DNA of 64,000 nt from Isoetes taiwanensis (Eukaryota > Streptophyta > Lycopodiopsida > Isoetales > Isoetaceae): contig JAJEKV010000002.1 of assembly GCA_021234155.1 (NCBI GenBank), positions 15,413,428-15,477,427 of the forward strand. Direction: 5' to 3'. The notes beneath the pieces are model-generated. The model saw nothing but the letters and a program-made list of their open reading frames with translations. It ran no database searches and was not told where the DNA came from. This document shows positions 1 to 13,399 of this stretch, one piece after another. How positions within the stretch are numbered: position 1 is the stretch's first letter; every line of letters begins with the position of its first letter. The position numbers and the translations under genes are program-made.

Positions 1-2060
1 CGATCCACGATCCTAATAGGAAATGCATTTATCTACATTGTTAATATATTATTATTTGAGGTTTAAATTCCAACAATAGTACGGCTTAAAAACCTTCCAA
101 ACATCTCGATGTGCGTCGTGCCTCAAACTCACACGTGAGTATAGATTGATGTGTTTGCCTAACTTGTTTCTCGATGTTGTAGAATGAGATAAGCCCTTGA
201 TCTCTTTCCTCACGTACTTCTATCAAGTCCATCGACGCACTTACTATGTTAAGGACATGTTTTCACATTAACAAAGTGTTACATATACTACTAGCATTGC
301 CTCAGAATACAGTATTCTCTTTAAGAAGCCCATCGCAACGATCGACGGGATTTGGAATTTTGATGTTGTGTATTAATGACTTTGTACTTTTTTTCATTAA
401 CCGTGGTCATCAATATATTAAAACAACGGTAATTGCCATAGCAAGTGGAGGAGGGATGAGAACTCAGCCCAAAGAGACATTTGACACTGGACACCCATTT
501 TTGCGTACCATGATTTTGGGGTTTGGAGGAAGCCTGCGTTCACACACCATACACAGCCATGTTCTAATCAGGCATTCTACCAGTTTCTAATAAATTTCAG
601 TTTTCATATGATTTTGCTAGCCTACACCATACGCTTTGACATGATGCGTAGGCATCATTAGCTTGAGTTCAGACTAATCTATCTAGCTCATTTAGAATAC
701 ATAATAGTTATAATAACCAATCAAACCTCGCAGAGGCTTTTTTTCCTCACTGCAGCTTTTTTTCCCCGGCCAGGCTTATTTTTTCCCTCACTGCGTTTAA
801 CATTTAAAATTTGGTCTAGAATTTTGGTGAGATTTTTGGTATGCACTCTTTGGAGCTCAAGCATGGGTTTACAGCCGCTTCTTGAAGAACGACGTACCGT
901 GTGTTGTAAAGAGGGCGGTTTTATTAATGTGGTTTGGACTCGTAATATGGAGGTTCATGAGTCGTCCGGAATGCATACGTAAATGTAAGAACAGGCTACT
1001 TTATTACCTCGTTGATTCAGAGATCCGTTGAATCGAGCAATGATTTGCAATCCATGTTTTCACTCAGATGATTCAAGAGATCCTGCTGAATCGGAGCACC
1101 TACTGAATGAGTTGTCCCAATGCATATCGTAAATAGAAGAACAGTAATGCCGAAGGCTTCTCAAAAAGATAGATTATTTTGTTACCCTCGGATTCATCGG
1201 ATTTTACTTTTACGGATTCGGCAAGAGGCTTCAAGAGACAATAAGTATCTTGAGATCCTGCCAGTCTCAAAGATCCAAGAAGGAGTGTCGGACTCCACCG
1301 CCCAAATTAATTAGCTCTGATCTCGACAAGAATAGAGCCTGATCTGGAAGTCCTAAGCCGTAATGGATTCAAGGGGCGATTTGAAGCTATAAGTCGGATC
1401 CTAAGTCAGATCTAAAGCCGACCAAGTCCTAAGTCTGGATCTCAAGTCGATCCTGGTCAGAAATGGATATGAAGTCTGATCCAAGTCCTAAGCCTTAGAT
1501 GTTGTGGATTCTGCGAAAGAAATGTATTAGCTACTGATATCAGTGAAGAGGGTTTTGGGAGACGCATCTGACACAACATGGGATTTAGGGGCCTGCATTA
1601 ATAACAACAAGAGGGCGCATTGCTATCGAAAGAGCACTTCAAAGGAGGGCCTAGAATAAGAAGGTGTAAAACCTTGAGCTGCTAAGGAAGCCGGATCAAT
1701 GGTTCTGATGTCGGTTAGAATGATTCACAAAGAAGAGCCGCCTCTAAATCTCCACTCACACCACCTAACCTGGAAGCTTGATGGGGCATTTTCTTTTGCT
1801 CTTTGGTGCATATGCTTGATGTCGGCCTTTTTCTCTCTCATAAAATAGTTGGATGGATTTAGATGAATGCTCCCTTGCTCCATTAGGACATTTGAAATAG
1901 AAGAAGCTGCATTTTGAAATAGGATGAAACAACTGAAACAGAGCATGCTTAATATCGCATTCTCACTTAGCTAGGCGAGAATTTTTTTCTTTTTTTATTG
2001 TTTTACACTTTATATTTATTTATACATACATTTAAAATAGTATTTATTGATTTAAAAATT
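1..2060. other. No recognisable gene
   Basis: No reading frame here has a recognisable motif, and the short open frames lack coding character. Positions about 1360-1500 hold a loose cluster of related short words (AAGTC followed by GATC or CCTAAG), which looks like a decayed short repeat. Positions 735-790 contain several T-runs. No transposon domain was found. Confidence 0.5.
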
Positions 2061-2085
2061 AATTTAATTCATTACCTTTATGTTT

Positions 2086-2340
2086 GGGGCCTGCTTGCTC
2101 TCCTCCCCCTCCCCCTGCCTGCCACTTTCTTTTCCTTGCTTCCCCCTTTGCCCTCCCTCCTCTTTCCCATGGCTTGCCCTCCTCTCTTCCTCTCCTCCTC
2201 CTCTTTGCCCTCCCTCCCCTGCTCTCTTCTCTACCTCTCCTCCCTCAGGCTCCTTTGCCTCCTCCTCTGGGTCTCTCCTCCCTTCCATCTCCCTTCCTTC
2301 CCACCATTCTTTCCTCCACCATCTCCCTCCTCCTTTCTGA
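2086..2340. repeat. Pyrimidine-rich block 1
   Basis: About 255 bases made almost only of C and T on the plus strand, with the phrase CTCAGGCTCCTTTGCC inside. Similar blocks with a closely related CTCAGG phrase occur at 5.12-5.59 kb and 12.54-13.35 kb. The frames that stay open through it (Ser/Leu/Pro on one strand, Glu/Gly/Arg/Lys on the other) result from composition and are not called as genes. Confidence 0.7.
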
Positions 2341-2404
2341 TTGTAGTTTGTAAATGTTATTGTTGTTTCTATTAAGAAAATCCTATTCAAGCACCTAATC
2401 TAAA

Positions 2405-2500
2405 AGAAAAAAAAATTAGTATGAGTCCATTTTCAAATTGAAATCCCAAACGCCGAGATTTGACCCACTTTAATTAAAATGCTTAATTTTAAGTATATAT
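2405..2500 (+). repeat. Isolated end sequence related to the E1 transposon
   Basis: An A-run, then GAGTCCATTTTCA, a TCCCAAA word and GACCCACTTTAATTAAA follow in the same order and spacing as at the right end of the 12.4-kb transposon at 63.43-63.52 kb, with scattered mismatches. The outermost bases differ (ATGCTTAA instead of TACGACTT). This is probably the right end of a diverged relative whose body lay to the left. No matching left end is visible in the window. Confidence 0.5.
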
Positions 2501-5116
2501 ATAAATATATTTAATAAGGGGCCAATTAATAGGGCTATTAATGGTGAGAGAATATCTTAGCCCTAAGATTATCTTTCCTTTTATAATACCATTCTGGTCT
2601 CCACTCTTCTCCTAACTCATCCTAAACCTCTCTTTCTTTGATTCCCAAATTTTGCTTAATCCATTTTCTTTTTAACTGTAGATATGGCTAGGAACCAAAT
2701 GCACAAAGAAGGGAAATTCAGAGCCCAAAGGCGCATACCTTCCATGGTGGAGGCGACAAGCAGGTGTGGCTAACAGCTAGTAGAAGAAGATCCTGTGAGC
2801 ACCGAACCTGGGAGGGAGGGGGGAAGAGCTGAACGACTGGCCCAAATTTCCATCTAACGAGACCTTTCAAGCACCCCTTATGAGCCAACAAATGGCTTCT
2901 GAGACTGCACCTGTGCAGGATCTGGGCGAGATGAGTCAGAGTTCTCTATGACGCCTTCTCACGGGAGCCAAGAGGGAGAGCAATGTTAGGGGTGACTTAG
3001 TGAGGAGATGGAGCAATAAGAGGAAAAAGCCTACCTGCTGTCTTAATGGAAAGGGAGAAGGTGGCCGAATGGCCGTAAGATTGGGGCTAAGAAGAAAAGG
3101 AAGAGAGAAAATGAAGTAAGGAGGAAGGAGAAGAGGTCCAAAAGGGATTCAAGATTGGTCTCTGTGGGGCCGGGACATTGAAGAACTCCTCGGAATCAAC
3201 CAACGAGGGAGGAGGAGGTGGAGCAAGAAGCTACGGGCGGGCGTGAGGAGGAAGAGCCCGGCGGGGACATTTGGAGACATCCAACTCCCGACGCCTGCCA
3301 CTTTTACTCAAAGTGGCCTAAGCCAATCAAGGTGATGAAGGCACCCGAGTTTGAAAGGAGGGAGCATACCGTGAGTACTTCCAAGGTGGAAGAGGTACAC
3401 CGACCGGTATTATAAAACAAAACGCATAAAAGTACATTAAGGGCTAGACCCAAGAATTTACCTAAAGTCACACCACCTGCTGTGAGTTCCCTAAAGAAGG
3501 TCCACTATGGACCCAACTCAAGGACGCTGTGGTGTTTCTAGAGATTAGTGGTTTCTATGGCACCATCTCTCGATCCTAAGGCTTACTGAATCTCCTCGGG
3601 AAATCATGTGAGTTTCTTGACCACCTGAGTAGGGTCACACCATCACCGGGATCCGTGACAGAGGCAAGCAGAGGCAGAGTTAGTCTGCCTCTTCAAGGGA
3701 AGGCAACTCTGTGTGTCATCCATAAGAGGGTAATCTGATGTCAAGGACCTCCATTTGGCTAGGGAGGATCCTACACGTTTCCGGAGCCTTGTAATTTTGT
3801 AACAATATAATTTTGTATAAAATCCTTTTTTGTATAAATCAAATTGGTGTAAAGTTATTAATGTAATTAAAATCTTCTTGTTAAGATTGCTAGTTCAAAA
3901 TTTTCCTTAAAAATTGACTTTTTTCAAGATTGACCACTGAGCCATTCTCATACGGAGGGTCTCAATGCTGAATATAGACACGCTTCTCAAGGCCAAGTAA
4001 ATCTTAGTCCCTTCTTTATTGGCTTAAATTGTCCAATTTTTGCAAGAAAAGTTAGAATATTTAGAATTAGTTAAAATTTATATTGTAGCATCTTAAGTTT
4101 GTCAAATATGATCAAAGTTAGTCAAAATCAATCCACTCGGGTCATTTTGAACCGGAGGGCACTTGGGTCAGTTCTCAGGGAAAGATAGGTCTGGAATGGA
4201 AGCGGAAGCTTGGTTAGATGAGATGGAGAAATTTGGGAACTCATACGGGATGAAAGATAAGGACATAGAAAATGTGGCAAAACAAACCTGATTAGCCCGG
4301 ATTTGGTAAAAAGGATATGCCAAGTCAAACAAGTTAAGAAGGAACAATAAACATTAAAACCTTCGCATAGTTTCTCTCGCAAGAACTATATCCCAAGGTC
4401 CCACACCAAGGTGATTTGGCAATTTCCTGAGAAGCGACCAAGGAAACCACTGGCCAAATATATGAGGGAATTTATGAGGCTAGACTAAATGTCCCAAGGA
4501 TCACTAAAAGGCAGGCAAAGGGATGGCTATATTGAGGGTTTGAACAATAAATATACTAAGAGATTGGTATCGCCATCAACCCTGGGAATTTATTTTAGGT
4601 TTTGTTGAAAATGTTTTTGGTTTTTATGGAATATTCTATAATATTCCACAATGAATCCATAAGACTTCTAATGCTTGCCTTCTTAAATAAAAAAACTCTA
4701 ACTTCTATGGATTCAGTGAATATTTATTCGTGAAAAAGAAAAGCAACTTCATAGAATGTGATGTCCAAAGAACTCTCTTATAGAAGTCGTATTCATTTTA
4801 TGGTGGGAATATTATATATTTACTTAGTTATTTACTTGACAATGTCTAATAAAAGCATTTCCTAAACACAAAATTGTCTCCATGGCCTCTGTGAAGGGAG
4901 GAGGAAAACCCTATACCCATAGAGTTCCACCAGCAACGAACATCACACACAATTTAAACCACCCCACCACAGTAACAATATTGGTGTCTAGACAAATACC
5001 ACATTAAAATAATACTTAGGAATCCGTGGTTCAGCCAAGGCCGGGTATAAGCTTGAGAACCCTTGTAAATGATACATTGTAGTAGGAAGAGAGCATAAAT
5101 AACCCAAAGTACTCCA
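2501..5116. other. Unassigned, partly purine-rich DNA
   Basis: Positions 2690-3420 are purine-rich and could be the remnant of a charged gag-like or nucleic-acid-binding protein, but no domain can be named. Positions 3780-5100 are AT-rich with no coding signal. Nothing here supports a gene call. Confidence 0.4.
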
Positions 5117-5600
5117 TTGTTAAAATATGGACACCATTTCTTTTCCTTTGCCTATTGCTCTACCCCACTTCTACTCTTCTTTCCGCTTTTCCCTGCTTTC
5201 CCACTTTTTTCTTTCCTTTCATTTTCATTACATGTTTCCTTCTTTCTTTCATTTTTTCCTTTCTACACCCTTTTTAACTTTCCCTCTTTTCTCTGGACGA
5301 CCATTTTCTATCCAAATTCATCCTTTCCCCACCCTTTCCCTCTTCCCTTCGGACGCAGGTTCTTCCCTTTCTTTCCACCTTTTCTCCCTCTTCCCGTGAC
5401 TCACCACATTTTTCCTCTTGCTTTCACACCTTTCCCTCCCCTTTTTCCGCTTCTCTCTTTTTGCTTCCCTACTCATTTCTTCACCCTTTCCTATTCCCCT
5501 TCTCCCATTTCTCCTCTTTTTCCTCTTTCTCAGGTCTTTTTCCCGGTTCCCTTTTCACCCTTTCCCCTTCCTGTGGTTGCCCTTGCCACACCCAGACAGG
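5117..5600. repeat. Pyrimidine-rich block 2
   Basis: About 480 bases of nearly pure C/T on the plus strand, with the phrase CTCAGGTCTTTTTCCCGG near 5530. The same phrase with small changes occurs in block 3 (about 12,975) and in part in block 1. Long open frames rich in Phe, Ser, Pro and Leu run through it in all three forward frames, which is expected from composition. It is not called coding. Confidence 0.7.
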
Positions 5601-7800
5601 CTTGATTTAGAAGGTGAGGCTTAACTACAAGCTTTCTATATTAATTTTGTATGCATTACTTTTTATACTTGAATTGTTTCCATAGAAACTCCGCTTTAAC
5701 CTTTGTCACATGAATGTAAATGAAATAAATTAGATGTCAATTCACATACAACTTACAGGATTAAGGAAAACTATTATGTTTAGCAAAAATTTGAGAAGGG
5801 TTGATTTTGGGTATTCTACTATGGTCCACTCAGGAGCTAACAAACAATTACGCAGATCTACAAATGTTGTTAAGGGGATAAATCACATCTCAAACACTTA
5901 GATCCATGGAACTGTGGCGTAAAACTCTAGATCCGAAGCCAAGAATGTATGGCTAATTTAAGAAAGGCTGCGGACGTAAATGCTATAATCCCATATATCG
6001 GGATGAAGAATGTCAAATTTCTTTTCAGCCCACCTCAAGCACCCTATATCTCTACTCTCCTTCTAGGTCTTCCAAGAGCCTTTGTCCGGGCTTAGACATG
6101 TCCAAAGAAATCCTCTCTCCATTCCTTTCTAAAGATGCCTTTGGAGCAGTAATCATCATTAGCTCTTAGATGGTCTGATTGCCTTCCCTCAATGCTAAAA
6201 ATGTTTTCAAAGACATTGTAATTGCATCAAGAATCCTCAAATGTAATTTCTAAAGTAAGAAAGCGTAATGAATGTGAATGCGGTGTGAAAAATAGGCTCT
6301 CCTATGATAATGGTGGTAAAGTAAGGGAAAAAGCTATCCAATGGGATGTTACTCAGGAAAACAATATCAAGGATTTGGAAACATTTTAAACTCATGAAAG
6401 TGAGAATTTCAAAATGGACAAAAGTAAATGGCGTTTACAAAAGGATCTTAAACAAAAGCAAAGAAGGGAACAACCGAAGCTAAAGATAAGCTTCATGAAG
6501 ACAACTCTTTCTCATATAAGAGAAGCAATAGAAGGAAGAACAAGAACCAAAACTTTTGGTCAAAGGTCACCTTAAAAGTAAAGCATGCCACTATGATCTA
6601 TAACATGACAACACGCACCAAGGATGCCAAAGTCAAGATAGCTAAGGGTCAATGCTCTTATGTACCTAATGGACTACCCTATCAAAAAACATAAGCAAAG
6701 ATGGGCCATTAACTATGAAATCTCAAGTGCTAAGTAAAGGATGAATCCTACTCCATGATTTCTACGTACTCTTTCCACTCCATTCAAGTCCACATAAATT
6801 TAAACATAACTTCTAATGTGCCTCCGGTCATTGGATATGGGTTTGACTAAATCCACAAGCCGTCCAATGAAGCTATTTCCAAAGATAATCAAGAACATCA
6901 TGGTAATCGTGTTCAACATCAAACCGACCGCATATATCGACCGGCCAAAACCCTTTTCGTGTAATATCCTAATTCCAACAATAATCTAGATTTAGATTTA
7001 GATAAGAGCAGAGAATGTTTATCTCACATGCCATTCCATCATTTCAATTTTCCTCAAATCGCCATACCATAATTTATTCCAATCATTCCACTCATTCCTC
7101 CCATTCAAATTCTCACTCCCATCCCTCATATTGACCTAGATTCACTCAATTGTGAAGAACCCTTCACCTCCAAGAATATCTAGCAAGGTTGCATCAGCTA
7201 GCTTGTTTGGGTAAATGCAAATGGTCTAAGTGACATAGCATCAAGGTTCCAAAGATACCGAGCTCAAGAGATAGCTACTGACTTTGTTCCTAGGACCCGT
7301 GAGGATAAACATCTTAGTGCAAGGAGTTTCAAGAAAACCCAAGGCAAGTATTAGATCTGCCTTAATAAAATACCTCTTGATAATAACCTATGTTTCATTT
7401 TTACCCCTCGGTGGTTAGTTCGATTATAAAGTTGGATTGGTGAAGATTATGTAACCGATAAAGAAACTGGGCAAGGAGGATTATCTTATGACAATACCGG
7501 GTAATCTCTAAGACCTAAATTGATCCTCCGTACCAAGAAATCGCTAAAAAGTCGAATAATATAGGAAGACCCCAATGCTCTGAATACCGTGAGCAAAAAG
7601 AAATCTAAAATATCCGACCGATTTCATTTTCCCCTATTTTCTTTCCGGATATGAAGATTTTATCCTCGGAATCTCGTGAGGCGCTAGTTAACCCTTCTAA
7701 AAGGAGACGAGCCATTGCTCGACTAAATTATACAATGCCGACATAATTCTTCCAAGAGATTAAGTCAGCCATCTGAGTGTAGCAATTTAGGTGAGGATTC
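5601..7800 (+). other. Unassigned; possible 5' part of the LINE
   Basis: No long frame and no firm motif. The stretch lies immediately upstream of the LINE endonuclease signals and in the expected place for a LINE first ORF and 5' UTR. Lysine-rich fragments near 6350-6560 would suit an RNA-binding ORF1, but frames break too often to support this. Confidence 0.3.
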
Positions 7801-10800
7801 TCCCTAACTCCTCCTCCATTTGGATTGATTCTCATAGTCAGTGGTGGTCTTACTATAATATGGAAGAGCATAATTACTCATATTTCTCTTTATAATGGTC
7901 CCTCTAAAACTTTATGTGTCATTATTCTCTATTTCCAACTCCACCTTTGTGAAAGTTAATGTCTATGTTCTACTTCCAAAATGATGAGAACCCGCTTTGG
8001 AATGAGATTAATTCATGGTTATTAGCTCTCAAAATTTGGATAATTGGATCCTTTGGCTGGTGACTTTAATAACACTCCCTCCTCGATTTAAAGTTAGGAA
8101 ATAAGATCAATATGACTAGATTCAAAACCGCCTCGATTCTCTTTAACGTAATAATGGTCTCATATACATCCCTCTTCCATCGCTACTTATACCTGGTCCA
8201 ATAAATGTAAAGACAAAGCACGGTTCATCAGACTTTGATAGATTTTTATGTGTCCAACCCTCATAATTCTCCTTGGGACAACAATTATGTTTCTAGTGAT
8301 GAAGGGACTTCTATCTCCGACATCGCCTATACACTTCATGTCACCAAGATCCGTAGGCAAGGGAAGTACCCTTATAAATTCAATATCTCTAGATAATGAG
8401 AACTTTTGCTCAATTTGTTGCCTCATGAGGATCCGTCTCGAGAGAATGAATAACTTCATTTAATAATGGGAATAGGGCAAAGAAACAATCTTCTACCTCT
8501 AAAATAAAAGCCGTGGAAATTTGATCAAATCTTGGTCTAAGGCTATGCACCTTAATCATTGCGGAGGAAAAAATCAACTTCATGTTTATGAGATATCAGA
8601 TCCTTACTTCAGCAGACTTCAAATGTAAATCACAGTAGGTGAGGATATTTGAAAGGAAAATTAGAAGCATTGAAGAGATTGAGGCTATGGGCCTACTCAT
8701 CGATGTAAGATAAAGCACACCAATAAGATGGATCTCCGTGAGTCTAAATCTCTTTAGGAGGAAATAAGTAGAGGCTGAGAAATTCTATATCCGGGAGGTG
8801 ATTGAGGACAATGGTACCAAGCATTCTTCTCTTATTCTGACATTGCCACTTTTTTTCAAGCATAAATATATATGGATATCTTCCTTAACAAACCTATTTC
8901 CACCTCCATTGACCCTAGGAGGCAAATGACTTTGTGCATATAGTAAATAATATTCTCACTCAAGTGATGAATGATTCCATGTGGTTACTCCTCCCTTTCC
9001 GCCAGTGTTCTTCCTCTCCTTCCTTCAGTGGTAAATCTCCTGGTCTGATGGTTTACAATTGAGTTCTATATTGTTCTCCTTGATATTATCAAACATGATC
9101 TTACCCATGATTCAGCACTTCGGAATAATGATTATCTCAAACCTCCATTGCTAGTGGTTTCATCTCTTTGATTCCTAAAGTTGATCATCATCCTATAAAT
9201 TCCAAAATTGAGGCCCATTTCTCTTACTCAATACCAATTTATAAGTCAGAAGCAAAAATCATTGCTCTAAGAGTTAACAAATTTTCTTTTGCAAAGAAAT
9301 ATTAGTCCAAATCAACAAAATTTCTTCTTCCTAATAGATATTCCCTCTATAATTATGTACGCTATGGAGGGTTTGCAATCGAATAAAATTTCTAATCAAA
9401 ATTGCATTCTTTCCTCAAATCGGACTTCAAAAGGGCCTTTGATTCGTGGGTAAAGCATGCTACTTGTACCACTTTGAACCTCCCCAAAAGCAATCACCCA
9501 CACCGGGTAATTTCTAAACCGGTAATTCTCTCTGCTTTTTCTTTCCATTAAAATCAATCAAATTTTGAATTGAAGGTCAATAACATATCAATCTATAGTA
9601 TTGTGAGGATAACAATACTATTAGAGAGACTAATATAAATGGATTAATTTCAAACTTATTATTTATTAAAAGATTTATGTCTCACATCTAGCTAGTCGGT
9701 AATTTTCTCCGGTAGTTTCAATAATTCCTAAAGTACTCTTTTAGATGGTACACCCTAGCATGTCTTCACCCCTCAGCTAGATGGGATTTTCTTAGAGTCG
9801 CTATGATACCAGCTTCCATCCCAAGCTCATTAATCTTGTATTCTGTGTCTAAATATGAGATCTAAATCATTGCTCTTTTATAAATGGTGTACCATCAGGG
9901 TTCTTCTCCATTCAGGGTGTTAGGCTCTTGTTCTTATCTTTTCCTGTAGTACCATCTTTAACCAAAGTTATTTGCTATTATCGATAATGGCCTAATTAAA
10001 GGCCCTGCTTCCTAATTGGGGATGACTTACTATGTCTAAATATGTTGATGACACCTTCATTTCTTCATGCTGACTTGGCTAATATTGAGGCTTCCCTTTA
10101 AAGTGATCAATAAATTCTCAAATGCCTGCATTCATCTTAATATCGCGAAAAGTCCCATTATAGAGATATTCCCCGATCATCAACTCCATTGGTATTAATG
10201 TTCTTCCATCTGATCAAGCTACTAAGCCTTGGGATGCCTCATCAATAGATCATAGCTTAAAGGGTCTTTGGGATCCCATTATCTCGAGAATAAAGAAAAG
10301 CTGAATAATTACAGAACTACCCTCTTTAGTCGTATAACCATTATAGCAAACCTCGCCCCTAAGCCTCATGTTTATTTCCTCCAACGCCTTTGTTGCCCCA
10401 AATGTGTTTACCCTCGAACTAGAGAAAATTATCGTGAATTTGGATGGAAAGGCTGTAGTCACCTAGTTAATCGAACTCCATATGCAAAACCTAAAAGTTC
10501 TCCGTGGTCTTGATGTAAAAATCTCTTCCTCCAAGCTCAATCTCTTGCTGGTAACAATTTATCTGAAGGCTATTCATGGGAATCCTCAACTCACTCTAAA
10601 TTTGTCCGACTCGATCAATCAAAGTCGTCCTTCTCCGTCACCCATCTATTCATCACTTATTGCCTAATTCTCAGCTTTCACTCATCTAAAATGTCTCTAA
10701 TACATCTCCTTAATGAGTAATTTGATAAAAGCTTGAATTCCATCTCAACATTTTCGCCTATCTCTTTCTCTCGAGTAAACTTATAGTGATTCCGCCTATA

Positions 10801-12411
10801 TTTTGGAACCCTAGTCTTTTCGATCAAATTCTACTTTTCTCTCAGCTATCAAGCACCCTAAGATCTCAGAAACACATGTCGCCTATATTTCATCGTAGAC
10901 TGCTTGTTGAGATAGAATTATCTCTGACTGCTCTAAAAATATTATTATGGGTACCTCCTCTCATAGAAAGGTCTATTCTTTATCGTTTCCTTTATCGCCT
11001 AATCTTTCTCCTAACCCCGAAAGGAGACTGGTTTTTTGAATGGTAAGTTTGATTACAAAGTGAAAAAATGTGTATACGCTATGTTTCCGACCAATAGACA
11101 ACAAAGCATTGTTAAATGGGGTAATTAATCATGATCAGCTCAAAATTCTCTTCAAGAATGTTTGGAATTTTAATGCCTCCTAAAAATTTCCTATTTCATA
11201 TGGTTTGTTGCTAATGGCGTTCTAAACAATTTTACACTTAAGTGTTGATAAATTGATTGGCTTCCGAACTCGGATTACTAATAAATTTGGTATTCCTAGA
11301 TGGTGGGAATTTTCTTTCGTCCAAACAATGATATCTTTTAAAACACAGCCATTTTCATTGCACTTTTGAATATTTGAAAGAAAATCGTGGTCTTGTATGG
11401 AAAGAAAAGACCTCTATCTTCTCGGATTAAGATGAATTTCCAATTTGACTTCGGTGACTATTGCCACCGCCATAAGAATAAATTGAGCTAATCATGACAG
11501 AACTGGGAGAAACATGGCGCTTTAGGGTCACTATAATTTATTTGCTTCCAATTTAAATGTTGTGATTCTAATGCTTTTTCTCTCGCATGATACCGTAATA
11601 CCTTAACTTCCTCACAGGAGATGAGCTCGGAAATTTGATGACATCTCGCCATTTAGCCAAGGATCCGCGATCAGGTCATGAAGAATGATTTGGCTACTTT
11701 CTATGGAATCCTTCCTTATGAAGAAAAGGGCACATCGGCGAACTGAAAGAGAGTGAAGATCTTTGGCATCTATATTCCCGCAGGAAGTGGTCTGTGATTC
11801 ACTCAGCTTTGGGCTTTCCCGCCAACCATAACTTCATCCTCACAGAAGACACAATTGACTGTGTAGAACTATGTACTCACAACTCACAAGCTACTAGCTT
11901 GATCCTCAGAGTGGTTCCCTCACGACATATCGAGGACAAGGACAATTTTGGCCTCTTTATTAACCAACAATTGGGGTCCAAATCAATACCATATTTCTGC
12001 CTCTACGTGACCCATCCAATGCCTACTAACTCCATTTTCTTCTCCGATCACTGATCCCCATATCCATAGCCTCTTCCTCAAGTATGCTTCTGCTCTATCT
12101 AATCTTCTTCCTCGGGTTTATTTTTGGGAAAGACTATACTTTTAAGTGTGTGCCATGGGCTTATACAGAGCCTCTTCAAATTGGGACTATATCTAATTGT
12201 TCATATTTTAGAGCATTTTGTTCATCAAGTACATTGTTGTTGGACATACTGTCCTTTTCTTATTTTTGTGCTAGGAGCTCATAATCTATAATATGAAGCT
12301 CTATGTTGTCCTACTATTTTCTCATATGCTTCTCTATAAAGCACATTCATGCTATGTTCTTGAGGATCTTATAATTAATGACAAAACCATCTACTAAAAA
12401 AAAAAAAAAAA
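7800..12411 (+). mobile_element. LINE (non-LTR retrotransposon), decayed, with A tail
   Basis: Plant L1-type element broken by many frame shifts and stops. In order: an endonuclease fragment with GDFN (about 8055-8075) and a YTWSN...RFIRL stretch (about 8187-8235); reverse-transcriptase motifs LIPK (about 9168) and RPISL (about 9210); a YVDD catalytic box (10,041-10,052) followed by FI-LHADLANIEA; the thumb region matching the plant-LINE pattern around IQKKLNNYRTT (about 10,270-10,400); and a zf-RVT-like tryptophan-rich segment (about 11,130-11,350). It ends in a 16-A run at 12,396-12,411, which fits a target-primed insertion. The 5' end is not defined. It is certainly inactive as given. Confidence 0.65.
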
Positions 12412-12539
12412 GGTAAAACTTTGGCGAAAAGAATATAATTTATTTTCAATAATAGCCTATTCAAATTTTAGTATCTCATTTTCAAAAAATATTCAAAATA
12501 TAGCCATTTGGCTATAATAATAGCCTTTAAGGGCAACTC

Positions 12540-13355
12540 CCCGCCTTCTTTTCTTTTCTTTTTTTGACAATGCCCCTTTTTTCCTTCCTTTTTAGTCTCT
12601 CCCTTTTCCTCCTCTCTCCACCCTTGGCCCTTTTCCCCTTCTCCCCCATCCCTTTCTCCTCGTCCCATTTCCCCTTCCCTTTTCCCGCTTCCTCTTCCCC
12701 TTTTCTCATGCCATTCTTTTCCAAGTTCCCTTTCACCCTTTCTCCTTCCCCTTTTTTTTTTTTTTCCTTTCCCCTGACATTTTCTTTCCTTTACCTTTCC
12801 CTTTTTTCCTTCATGCCATTTTTCCCTTCCCTTTTCTCCCCTTTCCTCGTCTTTTTCACTTTTTCCCACTTTCCTATGCTTTCTTTTTCTTTTTGGTTTC
12901 TCTCTCTTTTTTCTTTTCTCCACACACTTCCCATTTCCCGTACCCCTTTCCCCTTTCTCTTCTCCTTTTTCTCAGGCCTTTTTACCCGGCCTCTTTTCTC
13001 CTTCCCCTCCCTTTCTTTTGCCTTTCCTTTGCCATGGCCTTTTTGCCTTTTTTTCTCCTCACCTTTTCCCTTTTTCCTTCCCTTTCCTCCTTCCCCTTCT
13101 CCCTCTTTTCCCCTTCTCTCAGGCTCCTTTTGCCCTCTCCCTTTTACGTTTCTCTATTCCTTTCTTTGTTTCTATGCTATTTTTCCCTTTCCTTTCCTTT
13201 CCTCATCCTTTCCCTCATTCCCTTTCTTCCATGCCTCTTTTCTCCCTTTTCTCCTTTGGTTCCTTTTTACCTTTTCCCTTGCCTTTTGCCTTCACATTTC
13301 GCTTCTCCTCCTTTTCTCCTTTTTCCTTTTCTCCTCTTTCTTTTCCTTTCCTTGA
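12540..13355. repeat. Pyrimidine-rich block 3
   Basis: More than 800 bases of almost uninterrupted C/T on the plus strand, the longest of three related blocks. It contains CTCAGGCCTTTTTACCCGG near 12,975 and CTCAGGCTCCTTTTGCC near 13,120. The 263-codon forward frame and the Lys/Glu/Gly-rich reverse frame are composition artefacts. Such tracts can form triplex or H-DNA structures and are prone to slippage. Confidence 0.75.
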
Positions 13356-13399
13356 AAGATTAAAGTATGACCAATCCGTGGTAGAAAGATGTAATACCC

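Noticed and set aside
12564-13363. Long open frames in the pyrimidine blocks (up to 263 codons)
   Set aside because: Open in several frames at once and made almost only of Phe, Ser, Pro and Leu (or Lys, Glu, Gly, Arg on the other strand). This follows from a sequence without the letters needed for stops.
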